Origin: Muricauda sp. SCSIO 64092
Lineage (GTDB): Bacteria; Bacteroidota; Bacteroidia; Flavobacteriales; Flavobacteriaceae
DNA length: 64,000 bases
Assembly: GCF_023016285.1 (NCBI RefSeq)
Contig: NZ_CP095413.1
Coordinates: forward strand, 5,594,501-5,658,500
Reading direction: 5' to 3'
Part shown: one piece after another, positions 24,070 to 35,661 of the stretch
Layout of the letters: every line of letters begins with the position of its first letter
Position numbering within the stretch: position 1 is the stretch's first letter
Translations under genes and position numbers: made by a program
The notes under the pieces: generated by a model
Database searches by the model: none
The model's input: the letters and a program-made list of their open reading frames with translations, nothing else
What the model was told of the DNA's origin: nothing

Positions 24070-25242
24070 ATGGGTAAAGATAAGGTACATATTTTTGACA
24101 CCACACTTAGGGATGGCGAACAAGTGCCAGGCTGCAAATTGGACACCAAACAAAAATTGATCATTGCAGAACGATTGGACGAACTGGGGGTGGATATTAT
24201 TGAAGCGGGATTTCCCATATCGAGTCCCGGTGATTTCAATTCGGTCAGTGAAATTGCCAAATTGGTCAAAAACGCCACCGTATGTGGACTTACCCGTTCC
24301 GTGAGGAAAGATATTGAAGTTGCTGCTGAGGCCATAAAATCTGCCAAGAGGCCCAGGATACATACGGGCATAGGTACTTCGGACTCCCACATTACCCATA
24401 AATTCAAAAGTAATCGGGAAGATATTTTGGAAAGGGCGGTAGCTGCAGTGAAATATGCGAAAAGTTTTGTGGAGGATGTTGAGTTTTATGCGGAAGACGC
24501 CGGGAGAACGGACAATGACTATCTGGCAAGGGTCTGCGAGGCGGTCATCAAGGCCGGGGCCACTGTCCTGAACATTCCGGACACCACAGGCTATTGCCTG
24601 CCGGAGGAATACGGTGCCAAAATGAAATATTTAAAGGAAAACGTAAAGGGCATTGAGAAGGCAATCCTCTCTTGCCATTGCCATAATGATCTGGGTTTGG
24701 CCACGGCCAATTCCATTTCCGGAGTGATCAATGGTGCGCGTCAAATTGAGTGTACCATCAACGGAATTGGAGAACGTGCGGGGAATACTTCCTTGGAGGA
24801 AGTGGTCATGATCATGCGCCAACATCCGTATTTGAACCTGGACACCAACATCAACAGCAAATTATTGTATGATACCAGTTTAATGGTTTCCGATAAAATG
24901 GGAATGGTGGTGCAGCCGAACAAGGCCATAGTGGGCTCCAATGCTTTTGCGCACAGCTCGGGAATTCATCAGGATGGGGTCATCAAAAACAGGGAAACCT
25001 ATGAAATCATGGACCCCCATGATGTTGGGGTCAACGAATCCTCCATTGTACTTACCGCAAGGAGCGGTAGGGCAGCTTTGGCCTACAGGGCAAAAAATGT
25101 AGGCTACGAGTTGACCAAGAACCAATTGGACGTGGTCTATGAAAATTTCTTGAAATTCGCCGATCGAAAAAAAGAAATCCTGGATACTGACATCCATAAA
25201 ATTGTGGAGACCAGTAATATCAGTATTTCCACATTCACCTAA
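24070..25242 (+). CDS. leuA: 2-isopropylmalate synthase, short form without regulatory domain
   Basis: Condenses acetyl-CoA with alpha-ketoisovalerate in leucine synthesis. The 390-residue protein contains [15 protein letters not shown] (residues 6-20), [55 protein letters not shown] (metal-binding His) and [17 protein letters not shown], and continues through subdomain II ([16 protein letters not shown]). It stops at about the point where the roughly 120-residue leucine-binding LeuA dimer domain would start, so leucine feedback by that domain is absent. An upstream ATG at 24061 is also in frame. leuB follows after 71 bp; leuC and leuD are not in this window. Confidence 0.92.
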   Translation: MGKDKVHIFDTTLRDGEQVPGCKLDTKQKLIIAERLDELGVDIIEAGFPISSPGDFNSVSEIAKLVKNATVCGLTRSVRKDIEVAAEAIKSAKRPRIHTGIGTSDSHITHKFKSNREDILERAVAAVKYAKSFVEDVEFYAEDAGRTDNDYLARVCEAVIKAGATVLNIPDTTGYCLPEEYGAKMKYLKENVKGIEKAILSCHCHNDLGLATANSISGVINGARQIECTINGIGERAGNTSLEEVVMIMRQHPYLNLDTNINSKLLYDTSLMVSDKMGMVVQPNKAIVGSNAFAHSSGIHQDGVIKNRETYEIMDPHDVGVNESSIVLTARSGRAALAYRAKNVGYELTKNQLDVVYENFLKFADRKKEILDTDIHKIVETSNISISTFT

Positions 25243-25313
25243 TAAACACTGACCATTATTCCACAAAACGGTACTTGATTTTGTCTTCATTTGAAAAGTA
25301 AAGCACCCCGTCC

Positions 25314-26432
25314 ATGAATTTGAATATCGCATTGTTACCCGGAGATGGAATAGGCCCGGAAGTATTGGAACAAGGGGTGAGATGTCTGGAAGCCGTTGAA
25401 GAAGCTTTTGGCCATCACTTTGTATTTAAAGAGGCCCCAGTAGGTGCCATTGCCATTGATAAAACCGGAACACCTTTACCCAATAGCACCTTACAACTCT
25501 GTAAAAATGCCGATGCCGTTCTTTTTGGTGCAATTGGGGACCCTAAATATGACAATGATCCAAATTCCGAGGTACGACCGGTACATGGATTGCTCCAATT
25601 AAGAAAAGAGCTGGGACTGTTTGCCAATATCCGACCTGTAAAGGTATTCCCATCCCTAATCGATCGGTCCCCTTTAAAAAAGGAACGGATTACAGGAACG
25701 GATTTCACGATCTACAGGGAATTGACGGGGGGTATTTATTTTGGGGAAAAGAAGTTGAGTGAAGATGGTACCGTAGCCTCCGATCTATGTGAGTATTCTG
25801 AAAAGGAAATCAGCAGAATTGCCCATATGGCCTTCAAAGCAGCTAGAAATCGTAAAAATAAACTCACTCTTGTGGACAAGGCCAATGTGCTTGAGTCATC
25901 AAGACTTTGGCGTAAAACGGTCACAAAAATTGGTGAAAGCTACCCAGATGTGGGGTTGGATTTCCTTTTTGTGGATAACGCTGCCATGCAAATTATCATT
26001 AACCCAAGCCAGTTTGACGTTATTTTGACAGAAAATATGTTCGGGGACATTATTTCGGACGAAGGTAGTGTCATTGGTGGATCCATAGGGCTGCTGGCTT
26101 CGGCATCCATTGGTGAGGAAAACGCCCTATTTGAACCCATACACGGTTCTTATCCCCAAACCAAGGGTCAAAATATTGCAAATCCGATAGCCTCCATTCT
26201 ATCAGTGGCGATGCTTTTGGAGCATTTTCAACTTTTTGAGGAAGCTATGGCCGTTAGGGAAGCTGTGGACAAATCACTCCAAAAAGGAATCATGACCCCG
26301 GACCTGGATCCCAAGAGCAAATACGGAACCAATCATGTTGGTGATTTTATTGCCAATGGCATTGTAGACGATGATCATCGGTTGAACATGAACGATGAAA
26401 ATATTGGACTGGGGAAATCAACTATTATTTGA
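25314..26432 (+). CDS. leuB: 3-isopropylmalate dehydrogenase
   Basis: NAD-dependent oxidative decarboxylation of 3-isopropylmalate to 2-ketoisocaproate. The 372-residue protein has LPGDGIGPEV (about residues 8-17), LGLFANIRPVKVFP, the active-site strand RELTGGIYFGEKK, MFGDIISDEGSVIGGSIGLL (metal-binding Asp residues) and FEPIHGSYPQTKGQNIANP. It follows leuA on the same strand. Its stop codon abuts the stop of the TlpA-like gene on the opposite strand with no base between them. Confidence 0.97.
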   Translation: MNLNIALLPGDGIGPEVLEQGVRCLEAVEEAFGHHFVFKEAPVGAIAIDKTGTPLPNSTLQLCKNADAVLFGAIGDPKYDNDPNSEVRPVHGLLQLRKELGLFANIRPVKVFPSLIDRSPLKKERITGTDFTIYRELTGGIYFGEKKLSEDGTVASDLCEYSEKEISRIAHMAFKAARNRKNKLTLVDKANVLESSRLWRKTVTKIGESYPDVGLDFLFVDNAAMQIIINPSQFDVILTENMFGDIISDEGSVIGGSIGLLASASIGEENALFEPIHGSYPQTKGQNIANPIASILSVAMLLEHFQLFEEAMAVREAVDKSLQKGIMTPDLDPKSKYGTNHVGDFIANGIVDDDHRLNMNDENIGLGKSTII

Positions 26433-27656
26433 TTATTCCCCAAGCAATCCCTCCAAGGTTTCCGAAAACTCCTGTTGAAACTCCAAATGTTTATCTCCGG
26501 TGGCCGGACCATTGAATCCCGTATGTATTTTGCGTACTTCCCCCTTTCTATCAATGTAGATAGTAGTGGGATAGGACAGTACATGATTGAGCATGGGCAA
26601 TTTTTCGTTGGCCTTGGTCTTACTACTGGTCCCCACCTGGGCCAAAAGCACAGGGTACTCCACACCCACATTGTTCTTTAATCTTTCAATTCCCTCAAAC
26701 GCCTTTTCTTCGGTCTTTGCATATTCAAAGGCCAAAGCCACAAACTCCAACCTGGGATGTGGATTCTTCCTAAGATAATCGACATAGAATCTGGTTTCAT
26801 CCAGACAGTTGGGACACCACGTACCCATAATCTGGACCAAGACCACCTTATCCTGGAACCTTTCATCGCTTAGGGAAACCATCTTTCCCGAAACGTCCGG
26901 AAAGGAAAATTCAAACTTCCCATATCCCTCTTTCAGGTAGGTTAGGCTATTGGCATCGGGCAATTCAAAAGCTGCGTTCCGCTTCGCCTTAAAACTCTCC
27001 ACGGAATGATTTCCTGAAAAAAAGGTTCCATCCATGGTACTGTCCGTTACCTTGGCAATGAACAGGAACACATGGGCACCATCAAAGGCCGATAGCTTAA
27101 GGGAATCACCATCCACGACACCCTCCAAATAACGGTAATCCCCGGTGGTGGTCCTAAAGGTTCCGGTAAGTGTGTTTCCTGATTGGTAAAATATTCCCTT
27201 TGCCGGATACGGTTCTTCGGTATCAAAATCAAAATGGGTCTCCCAAATACCGGAGACATCCACTTTGGCCTTGGAAATAGTGGTAAATCTTTCAGGCTCG
27301 CCATATGATGCCATAAAAGGGACATATCGTTCCAAACTTTCCTTGATAAACAGGCCATTGATGGTCGTATCTGAAAAAGTTCCGGCAATATAGCCCTCAA
27401 ATACCGGCATTCTTATGATTATGGAATCCTGTTCCATGGAAATCCCATCCACAACAATGACTTCATCGGCATTGTGTATTTCCAGGAAAAAGCTCCCTTC
27501 GGCATCTTTGGAAACCACAAAATTAAAGGGCAGTCTCTGGTCCTTGGAAACCTGCATTTCGCCTCTCCACTCCCCCAACAACAACCCTTTTTCTGGTTCT
27601 TTCTGGCATGAGGCCATAAAGACCAGTACAAGTAGGGCCAAAATTCTATACTTCAT
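26433..27656 (-). CDS. TlpA-like thioredoxin-domain lipoprotein
   Basis: A 407-residue lipoprotein: the signal peptide MKYRILALLVLVFM ends in the lipobox MASC (Cys17). The N-terminal two thirds (about 20-240) carry lipocalin-like beta segments opening LLGEWRGEM and VSGIWETHFDF. The C-terminal TlpA/ResA-type thioredoxin domain has the redox motif GTWCPNCLDETRFY (CxxC at about 281-284) and the cis-Pro region LSYPTTIYIDRKG. It is expected in the periplasm as a thiol-disulfide reductase. The ATG at 27656 is chosen over a TTG at 27674. It converges on leuB. Confidence 0.88.
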   Translation of the reverse strand: MKYRILALLVLVFMASCQKEPEKGLLLGEWRGEMQVSKDQRLPFNFVVSKDAEGSFFLEIHNADEVIVVDGISMEQDSIIIRMPVFEGYIAGTFSDTTINGLFIKESLERYVPFMASYGEPERFTTISKAKVDVSGIWETHFDFDTEEPYPAKGIFYQSGNTLTGTFRTTTGDYRYLEGVVDGDSLKLSAFDGAHVFLFIAKVTDSTMDGTFFSGNHSVESFKAKRNAAFELPDANSLTYLKEGYGKFEFSFPDVSGKMVSLSDERFQDKVVLVQIMGTWCPNCLDETRFYVDYLRKNPHPRLEFVALAFEYAKTEEKAFEGIERLKNNVGVEYPVLLAQVGTSSKTKANEKLPMLNHVLSYPTTIYIDRKGEVRKIHTGFNGPATGDKHLEFQQEFSETLEGLLGE

Positions 27657-27734
27657 TTTCAAAAAGTTTTTCAATAATATCGAAAATATGGGAACATTCT
27701 TACTTTTAAACCGAAAAACCTAATGCCAAATGCG

Positions 27735-27765
27735 TTGAAAGTAAGGTCCCAAAATCCTATCTTTG
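27735..27765 (+). promoter_or_regulatory. Bacteroidota-type promoter of pheT
   Basis: TTG at 27735-27737, 20 bases, then TATCTTTG at 27758-27765, an exact match to the TAnnTTTG -7 element. The pheT start codon is 19 bp downstream. Confidence 0.65.
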
Positions 27766-27784
27766 CTGACTTTAAATTCGGGCA

Positions 27785-30199
27785 ATGAAGATTTCTTACA
27801 ACTGGCTCAAACAATTTTTGCATATCGATTGGGAAGCGGAAAAGACTGCAGAGCTTCTAACCAATTTGGGTTTGGAGATAGAGGGCGTGGAATCTTTTGA
27901 GTCCGTAAAGGGTGGATTGAAGGGTGTAGTGGTCGGTCATGTGCTGTCCTGTGAAAAACATCCCAATGCAGACCGTCTAAAACTGACCTCGGTAGATATT
28001 GGCCAAGTTGAACCCGTTCAAATTGTTTGTGGTGCCCCAAATGTAGCCAAAGGTCAAAAAGTACCCGTGGCCACTATTGGTACCGTACTTTATACACCGG
28101 AAGGGGAAGCATGGCAAATCAAAAAGGGCAAGATTCGGGGAGAGGAAAGCCATGGAATGATATGTGCCGAAGACGAATTGGGACTTGGGCACGGTCATGA
28201 TGGTATCATGGTTTTAGAGGAGTCCCTTGTACCGGGCACGCCTTGCGATGAAGTCTTCCAAATTGAAAACGATAGGGTATTTGAAATTGGACTTACCCCC
28301 AACCGCTCAGATGCTATGAGCCATTTTGGAGTGGCACGGGATTTAAGGGCAGGATTGGAGCAACACAAAATCAAAAAAGAGCTGATTACCCCTTCCACAA
28401 GTAACTTTTTGGTCAACAACCGTGCCTTAAAAATTGACGTTGATGTGGTCAATGCGGAATTGGCACCGAGATATTGTGGCGTTACCATAAAGGACATCTT
28501 GGTCCAAGAGTCACCGGACTGGCTAAAAAATAGATTGGGGGCCATAGGACTTGTCCCCATCAATAATATAGTGGATATCACCAATTACGTATTGCACGAA
28601 TTGGGACAGCCCTTGCACGCTTTTGATGCCGCAAGGATAAAGGGCAATAAGGTAATTGTACAGACCTTGCCCAAAGGAACAAAATTTGTTACCCTGGATA
28701 ATGTGGAGCGCGAGCTTCATGAAGATGACCTTATGATATGTGACGCCGAAAAACCCATGTGTATTGCCGGGGTTTTTGGGGGAATCCATTCCGGGGTTAC
28801 GGAAAACACGACCTCCATATTTTTAGAGAGCGCCTATTTCGATCCCATTTCCATTAGAAAGACGGCAAAGCGACATGGTTTGAATACGGATGCTTCTTTC
28901 CGTTTTGAGCGGGGTATTGACATTAACCTTACGGAATATGCACTAAAACGGGCCGCTGCCTTAATCAAGGAAGTTGCGGGAGGTGAAATAAGTTCCGAAG
29001 TAGTGGACCTCTATCCGGTAAAGAAAAAGGATCATCAGGTTTTCCTGACCTTTGATAAGATCAACCGATTGATCGGCCAGGAGATTCCCAGGGATTCCAT
29101 TAAATCCATTTTAACCTCCCTGGAAATAAAGATCAATAACGTTACCGAAGCCGGCCTTGGTCTTACCATTCCTTCCTACCGAAACGATGTGGAAAGGGAA
29201 GTGGATGTCATTGAGGAAATTCTAAGGGTGTATGGCTACAATAACATCGATTTCAAGGAAAAAATAAATGCTTCCGTTGCCAAAACCCCTAAGGTAGAAA
29301 ACCATAAATTACAGAACATTGTAGGCAATTTTCTGGCTTCGAATGGTTTTTATGAAATAATGACCAATAGTTTGGTCCCCCCGGAAAGCAGTTTTGAAAA
29401 TACGGGGGTTCCAGTAGAAATCGTAAACCCGCTGAGTGCCGATTTAGCGTCATTACGAACTTCCATGTTGCGCAGTGGCCTACAAAGTTTGGTCTACAAC
29501 CAAAATCGGAAATCCTCCAATTTAAGGTTTTTTGAATTTGGAAAGGTATACCACAAACGGGATGGCGGTTTTCAGGAAAAGACCCGTTTAGCCCTTTATA
29601 CCATGGGAAACACCAATGAGGACCATTGGAACGTTTCGGAAAAAGCCTCGGATTTCTTCTATTTAAAAGGTATCGTCCATACCGTTTTGGTAAGACTGGG
29701 ATTGGAAGGGACTCAGGAAAAACCGAGCAGCAATACCATTTTCTCAGAAGGGATTTCTTTGAAAAAGGATAAAAAACAATTGTTGGAATTGGGGTTGATA
29801 AAACAGTCAATTACCAATGCACAAGGCCTAAAAGGAAGTGTCTTTTTTGTGGACATGGACTGGGATACCCTACTTGGGTTTGCCACCAAAGTGGAAGTGT
29901 CCTATCAGGAAATCCCAAAATATCCGGCAGTGAAGCGGGATTTTGCCTTGTTACTCGATGAAAAGGTCCGTTTTAACGAAATTTACGAATTGGCCTATCA
30001 AACGGAACGCAATCTTCTTAAGGAGGTATCCTTATTTGATGTGTATAAAGGAAAAAGTCTTCCCGAAGGCAAGAAGTCCTATGCCGTAAGTTTTACACTT
30101 CAGGATAGTTCCAAAACATTGACCGATAAGCAAATTGATAAAATCATGTCCAAATTGGAACATAGTTACGTACAAAAACTAGGGGCCAGTTTAAGGTAA
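27785..30199 (+). CDS. pheT: Phenylalanine--tRNA ligase beta subunit
   Basis: Beta subunit of the alpha2-beta2 cytosolic phenylalanyl-tRNA synthetase. The 804-residue length is standard. Domains in order: N-terminal helix SYNWLKQFL; EMAP/OB-fold tRNA-binding domain (about 40-150, GHVLSCEKHPNADRLKL); B3/B4 editing domain (about 215-390, ITNYVLHELGQPLHAFD); B5 domain (about 405-475); catalytic-like core (LRTSMLRSGLQSL); and the C-terminal ferredoxin-fold anticodon-binding domain (about 710-804, KYPAVKRDFALLL). pheS is not adjacent. It has its own recognisable promoter. Confidence 0.98.
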   Translation: MKISYNWLKQFLHIDWEAEKTAELLTNLGLEIEGVESFESVKGGLKGVVVGHVLSCEKHPNADRLKLTSVDIGQVEPVQIVCGAPNVAKGQKVPVATIGTVLYTPEGEAWQIKKGKIRGEESHGMICAEDELGLGHGHDGIMVLEESLVPGTPCDEVFQIENDRVFEIGLTPNRSDAMSHFGVARDLRAGLEQHKIKKELITPSTSNFLVNNRALKIDVDVVNAELAPRYCGVTIKDILVQESPDWLKNRLGAIGLVPINNIVDITNYVLHELGQPLHAFDAARIKGNKVIVQTLPKGTKFVTLDNVERELHEDDLMICDAEKPMCIAGVFGGIHSGVTENTTSIFLESAYFDPISIRKTAKRHGLNTDASFRFERGIDINLTEYALKRAAALIKEVAGGEISSEVVDLYPVKKKDHQVFLTFDKINRLIGQEIPRDSIKSILTSLEIKINNVTEAGLGLTIPSYRNDVEREVDVIEEILRVYGYNNIDFKEKINASVAKTPKVENHKLQNIVGNFLASNGFYEIMTNSLVPPESSFENTGVPVEIVNPLSADLASLRTSMLRSGLQSLVYNQNRKSSNLRFFEFGKVYHKRDGGFQEKTRLALYTMGNTNEDHWNVSEKASDFFYLKGIVHTVLVRLGLEGTQEKPSSNTIFSEGISLKKDKKQLLELGLIKQSITNAQGLKGSVFFVDMDWDTLLGFATKVEVSYQEIPKYPAVKRDFALLLDEKVRFNEIYELAYQTERNLLKEVSLFDVYKGKSLPEGKKSYAVSFTLQDSSKTLTDKQIDKIMSKLEHSYVQKLGASLR

Positions 30200-30201
30200 G
30201 G

Positions 30202-30220
30202 AAAAACTACAGACCTGTAG
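30202..30220 (-). terminator. Weak terminator of the fasciclin gene
   Basis: CTACAGACCTGTAG (30207-30220) forms a short hairpin overlapping the fasciclin stop codon. On the - strand it is followed by TTTTT. The stem is weak. Confidence 0.4.
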
Positions 30221-30770
30221 GTAATATAACACTATCTATTTGATGGACAACCCCGTTGCTATGGTCCCCATCGGCATTGGTAATCCTGGCCTGATTTCCC
30301 AAGCCATCCGTTAAGACGATATCCGTACCGTTCATGGTTGCGATGATCTTATTTCCTTGAACCGTGGTGAAGGAGGCACTTCCCTCCCCCCTGCACATGG
30401 CCCTTAGGATTTTTGAGGCGGTTAAATTTCCTGCAACCATATGATAGGTCAATAAGGCTTTTAGTTTTTTCCTGTTTTCTTCCTTGAATAGATCCGCCAA
30501 CTCCTCCTGGGTAAATTTGGAAAAAGCATTATCGGTTGGAGCAAAAACCGTAAAAGGTCCGCTCATATCCAAAACCTCTTCCATATCAACAGCCTTCACC
30601 ACGGCGAAAAGCAAATTGTGCGAATCCGAATTCAACGAAGTTTGAATACTGGTTTTACCCGCATCCAGATATACGGCGGAAGGCAGGCTGGAAAGGGATT
30701 GCGCTTGGGAGGACAAGGAATGACAGCACAGGCAACACAGCAGGTAACATAGGATTTGGGGAACTTTCAT
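30207..30770 (-). CDS. Secreted fasciclin (FAS1) domain protein
   Basis: A 187-residue protein with a cysteine-rich signal peptide (MKVPQILCYLLCCLCCHSLS, cleavage probably near SSQA, residue 23). One FAS1 domain follows (about 45-187) with both hallmark regions: H1 GPFTVFAPTDNAFSKFT (about 71-87) and H2 NGVVHQIDSVILPTG (about 172-186), plus the central YH in LLTYHMVAGNL. FAS1 domains mediate adhesion; in marine bacteria single-domain secreted forms are common. It converges on pheT. Confidence 0.92.
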   Translation of the reverse strand: MKVPQILCYLLCCLCCHSLSSQAQSLSSLPSAVYLDAGKTSIQTSLNSDSHNLLFAVVKAVDMEEVLDMSGPFTVFAPTDNAFSKFTQEELADLFKEENRKKLKALLTYHMVAGNLTASKILRAMCRGEGSASFTTVQGNKIIATMNGTDIVLTDGLGNQARITNADGDHSNGVVHQIDSVILPTGL

Positions 30771-30964
30771 AGTATGGAGGCTTAGCGTCTCGTTAATTCA
30801 AAAAATATAGTCTTTTCAGCCCCTCATCGACGAAACGCTCAAAAACATCGTTAAGATAGCATTTTACGGAAAACATTCCATAAACATAGCTGGCCACCAA
30901 TAGAAATTAACTAAATATTAACATAAAGTCAGGTGACATCCAATGTTAAAAAAAAGGTTTTGAT

Positions 30965-30972
30965 TAATTTTG
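30965..30972 (+). promoter_or_regulatory. -7 promoter element TAATTTTG
   Basis: Exact TAnnTTTG match, 27 bp before the ATG at 31000. No good -33 partner is seen. Confidence 0.4.
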
Positions 30973-30999
30973 AGGTAATTGCTACAAAAGAAGAAGAAA

Positions 31000-31719
31000 A
31001 TGCTATTCCACAAAACCAACATTGAGGAAAAACTTTCCATTCTCAAAGAGAAAACGATTTCGGAAAAAGAAATCCTTAACCACGTGTATGAAATTCTAAA
31101 AAAGGAGTCCGAAAAGGAGGAACACATCACAAAACGATTGAAGGATTCCAAAAACTCCGCTACGAATACGTTCATTTTTGATGAACTGGAGTCCCATAGG
31201 ATTTTCCACATCAGTCAGATACAAAAGATTTGTATCGACTATCGGTTACGATTTTTGGACAGTAGGTATTTTAAGGGTAAAATTCCACAGGAAGCGATTT
31301 CCGAGGTCAAACGTTTGGAAAAAATACACCGCACGGAAATCAAGGGTTTCAAGATTATGGCTCCCTCCAAACTGTTTAAATTGGAGGATAAGGACGATCC
31401 CCTCTTGTTTGCCCCCATTGGTAATGAATACTATTACCTGATCCATAAATGGGGCAATGATCTACATCCGCTGCGCAAGTTATTGGTTTGGCCCTTTAAG
31501 AGCATTGTGAATTTGGCATTGACCACTTTGGTCATAAGCTACTTTGCAACACTTTTGGTCCCCAACGGGCTTTTTAGCAAGAGCAATACTTCTGCCGAGT
31601 TTTGGATGATTTTCTTTTTCATGTTCAAATCCATTGGTGCCGTGGTCATCTTTTATGGATTTGCCCTGGGGAAAAATTTCAATCCGGCAATTTGGAACAG
31701 TAAGTACTTTAATGCCTAA
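31000..31719 (+). CDS. Conserved membrane protein of unknown function
   Basis: A 239-residue protein. The N-terminal part (1-160) is charged and helical (NIEEKLSILKEKTISEKEIL, possible coiled coil). Two hydrophobic segments follow near the C-terminus: SIVNLALTTLVISYFATLLV (about 168-187) and FWMIFFFMFKSIGAVVIFYG (about 204-223). It is probably a cytosolic helical domain anchored by a two-helix hairpin. No known family is recognised. The ATG at 31000 is chosen over a TTG at 30979, which lies just after the promoter element. It converges on the ABC-F gene. Confidence 0.7.
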   Translation: MLFHKTNIEEKLSILKEKTISEKEILNHVYEILKKESEKEEHITKRLKDSKNSATNTFIFDELESHRIFHISQIQKICIDYRLRFLDSRYFKGKIPQEAISEVKRLEKIHRTEIKGFKIMAPSKLFKLEDKDDPLLFAPIGNEYYYLIHKWGNDLHPLRKLLVWPFKSIVNLALTTLVISYFATLLVPNGLFSKSNTSAEFWMIFFFMFKSIGAVVIFYGFALGKNFNPAIWNSKYFNA

Positions 31720-31737
31720 CAACCTCCGGCTCCAACA

Positions 31738-33369
<1,632 letters not shown>

Positions 33370-33505
33370 CTACTTTTAAATTTTGTGCAAAAGTAGCTAA
33401 AATTGAGACCTTGACATAACCAAAGGAAAATGTATTTTCACCCTTTGAAACGGCAGTTTAACAACATTTAACTGCTCATTAACAGCCCTCTTTTTTCCCT
33501 ATGGT

Positions 33506-33513
33506 TAAGTTTG
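33506..33513 (+). promoter_or_regulatory. -7 promoter element TAAGTTTG
   Basis: Exact TAnnTTTG match 18 bp before the ATG at 33532. It overlaps the alternative TTG start at 33511, which argues against that start. Confidence 0.5.
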
Positions 33514-33531
33514 TCTTTACCAAAAAGGTAT

Positions 33532-34926
33532 ATGAAGCGACTTTTACTTATTCTTACCCTTATTGTCCAGTTTTCATGTTCGGAGAATACTACTTCCTCC
33601 GACAGGGTCTTTTTTGCGGGGGAAATAGTGAATCCTACCAGTGATTATGTGGTGCTCTACAAGAACGAAACCGTTGTAGATTCGGCAAAATTGGATGACA
33701 ACAATAGATTTTCCTTCACCCTTAGTACCATTGATGAAGGGCTGCACCATTTTGACCATGCCCCACAATATCAATATGTATTTCTTGAAAAAGGGGATAG
33801 CCTTTTAATACGGTTGAATGCCTCTCCTGCTTATTTTGATGAATCCCTGGTCTTCTCCGGGGACAATGAGGAAGTAAATAATTTTATGATCGAAATGTTC
33901 CTTACCTACGAAGACGAGGAGCACCTGGTCTATTCTTTCTTTCCACTTCCCCCGGAAAAATTCAGCCAAAAAATAGATTCCCTTAGGAATCAAAAACTGG
34001 AGGAACTGGAGTTGTTGCTGAACAATGAGGAAATCTCCGGTAATGCTTATGCCATAGCAAAGGCCTCCGTAGATTACAATAGTTATATCTATAAGGAAAA
34101 GTACCCTTTTTATCACAAAAAGAAAACGGGTGAAGATACCATCCATGAATTGGATAGTAACTTTTATGACTATCGTTCCTCCCTAAATCTAAATGATAAG
34201 GATTTAAGCTACTTTAGACCCTATTACGATTTCGTGAAGCACCATTTTGGCAATCTTTCCTATATGGCATGTTCCCAAGATTGTGGAATGGAAGATTTTA
34301 CCTCGGCAAAAAGTCAGCTCCACCTCAATAAGCACAAGATGGGCATGATAGATAGTTTGGTGAAGGAGGAAAATTTACGGGACAATCTTTTGCGTAATGT
34401 AGCCATGGACTACCTTCTTAAGGTACATATGGCCAACGACGAATGTGACAAATTCATCCAAGACTTTGAACGCTTATCCAGTAACACGGCCCATATTCAG
34501 GAAATAAAACATTTGTACAAAGGCATACAAGGATTGCAACCCAATAGTGAACTACCGCATTTGACCTTAGAGGATACCGAGGGCAACGTTACCACCCTAA
34601 AGGAAATATCAAAGCATCACAAGCATACGGTCTTCTATTTTTGGACGGCCGATCAAAAAAGGCATTTCAGAAATGTCATCAAACATGTGGCCAAACTCAA
34701 GAAACTATATCCAAAGCACAAGTTTGTGGGAATCAATCTACGGACGGGAAAAGCCAATTGGCTCGCCACTCTCGAGGATGGTAATTTTGATTTGGACGAG
34801 CACTACTGGGGCGGAGACTTTAAAATGGTCCAAAATACCCTTATCGTCGACCATTTAAATAAATGTATCATTACGCAGGATACCTTGATTTTAGATGCCT
34901 TCGGTCATCTATACGCTTCATTTTAA
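33532..34926 (+). CDS. Thioredoxin-fold lipoprotein lacking the CxxC motif
   Basis: A 464-residue lipoprotein: signal peptide MKRLLLILTLIVQFSC with Cys16 as the lipidation site. An N-terminal DUF4369-like beta sandwich (about 20-115, FFAGEIVNPTSDYVVLYKN) is followed by a helical region (about 120-330). A C-terminal TlpA/AhpC-like thioredoxin fold opens LTLEDTEGNVTTLKEIS (about 344-360). Where the redox CxxC should be, the sequence reads FYFWTADQKRHFRN, so no disulfide chemistry is expected there. Similar envelope lipoproteins occur widely in Bacteroidota, usually with CxxC. A binding or scaffold role is possible. Confidence 0.75.
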   Translation: MKRLLLILTLIVQFSCSENTTSSDRVFFAGEIVNPTSDYVVLYKNETVVDSAKLDDNNRFSFTLSTIDEGLHHFDHAPQYQYVFLEKGDSLLIRLNASPAYFDESLVFSGDNEEVNNFMIEMFLTYEDEEHLVYSFFPLPPEKFSQKIDSLRNQKLEELELLLNNEEISGNAYAIAKASVDYNSYIYKEKYPFYHKKKTGEDTIHELDSNFYDYRSSLNLNDKDLSYFRPYYDFVKHHFGNLSYMACSQDCGMEDFTSAKSQLHLNKHKMGMIDSLVKEENLRDNLLRNVAMDYLLKVHMANDECDKFIQDFERLSSNTAHIQEIKHLYKGIQGLQPNSELPHLTLEDTEGNVTTLKEISKHHKHTVFYFWTADQKRHFRNVIKHVAKLKKLYPKHKFVGINLRTGKANWLATLEDGNFDLDEHYWGGDFKMVQNTLIVDHLNKCIITQDTLILDAFGHLYASF

Positions 34927-34931
34927 TCCTT

Positions 34932-34956
34932 AAAAAAACCTGGGTGTTGGCCCAGG
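34932..34956 (-). terminator. Rho-independent terminator after the transaldolase gene
   Basis: CCTGGG (34939-34944) pairs with CCCAGG (34951-34956). On the - strand the stem is followed by seven T (A-run at 34932-34938). Confidence 0.75.
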
Positions 34957-34978
34957 TCCTTGGTAAATACAAGTTGTT

Positions 34979-35635
34979 TTAGGAATTGCCCTTTCTGTAA
35001 TCGGCAAGGAATTTTTCCAAACCAATATCCGTAAGTGGATGTTTCAACAATCCTTCAATGGCACTTAACGGCCCGGTCATGACATCTGCCCCAAGTTTGG
35101 CACAATCGATCACATGCATGGTGTGGCGTACCGAAGCTGCCAAAATCTGGGTTTCAAACCCATAGTTATCATATATCAGTCTTATTTCCGCAATTAGGTT
35201 CAATCCGTCCGTGGAAACATCATCCAATCGTCCAATAAAGGGGGACACATAGGTAGCTCCCGCCTTTGCCGCCAACAAGGCTTGTCCGGGTGAAAATACC
35301 AGCGTACAATTGGTCTTTATCCCTTTGTCCGAAAAATATTTTAGGGCCTTGACCCCGTCTTTGATCATGGGAACCTTCACCACGATTTGTTCATGCAACT
35401 CCGCCAATGCTTCACCTTCCTTGATGATTCCTTCAAAATCGGTAGCCACAACTTCTGCAGAGACATCCCCGTCCACAATTTCACAAATGTCAACATAGTG
35501 CTTTAAAATCGTATCGTGACCGGTTATTCCTTCCTTGGCCATTAATGAAGGATTAGTGGTAACACCATCCAGAACACCCAATTGTTGGGCTTCCCGAATG
35601 TGGTCCAAATTGGCAGTATCAATAAAAAACTTCAT
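34979..35635 (-). CDS. fsa: Transaldolase / fructose-6-phosphate aldolase (short TalC/Fsa type)
   Basis: A 218-residue (beta/alpha)8 class I aldolase. It has [20 protein letters not shown] (residues 1-20), the [10 protein letters not shown] loop (28-37), the Schiff-base lysine strand [15 protein letters not shown] (about 84-98), and the C-terminal [20 protein letters not shown]. The short form covers both transaldolases of the pentose phosphate pathway and fructose-6-phosphate aldolases; sequence alone does not decide between them. It ends at a strong terminator and starts 26 bp downstream of the SDR gene on the same strand. Confidence 0.93.
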   Translation of the reverse strand: MKFFIDTANLDHIREAQQLGVLDGVTTNPSLMAKEGITGHDTILKHYVDICEIVDGDVSAEVVATDFEGIIKEGEALAELHEQIVVKVPMIKDGVKALKYFSDKGIKTNCTLVFSPGQALLAAKAGATYVSPFIGRLDDVSTDGLNLIAEIRLIYDNYGFETQILAASVRHTMHVIDCAKLGADVMTGPLSAIEGLLKHPLTDIGLEKFLADYRKGNS

Positions 35636-35661
35636 AAATACATCTTAGATTAACAATAGTT

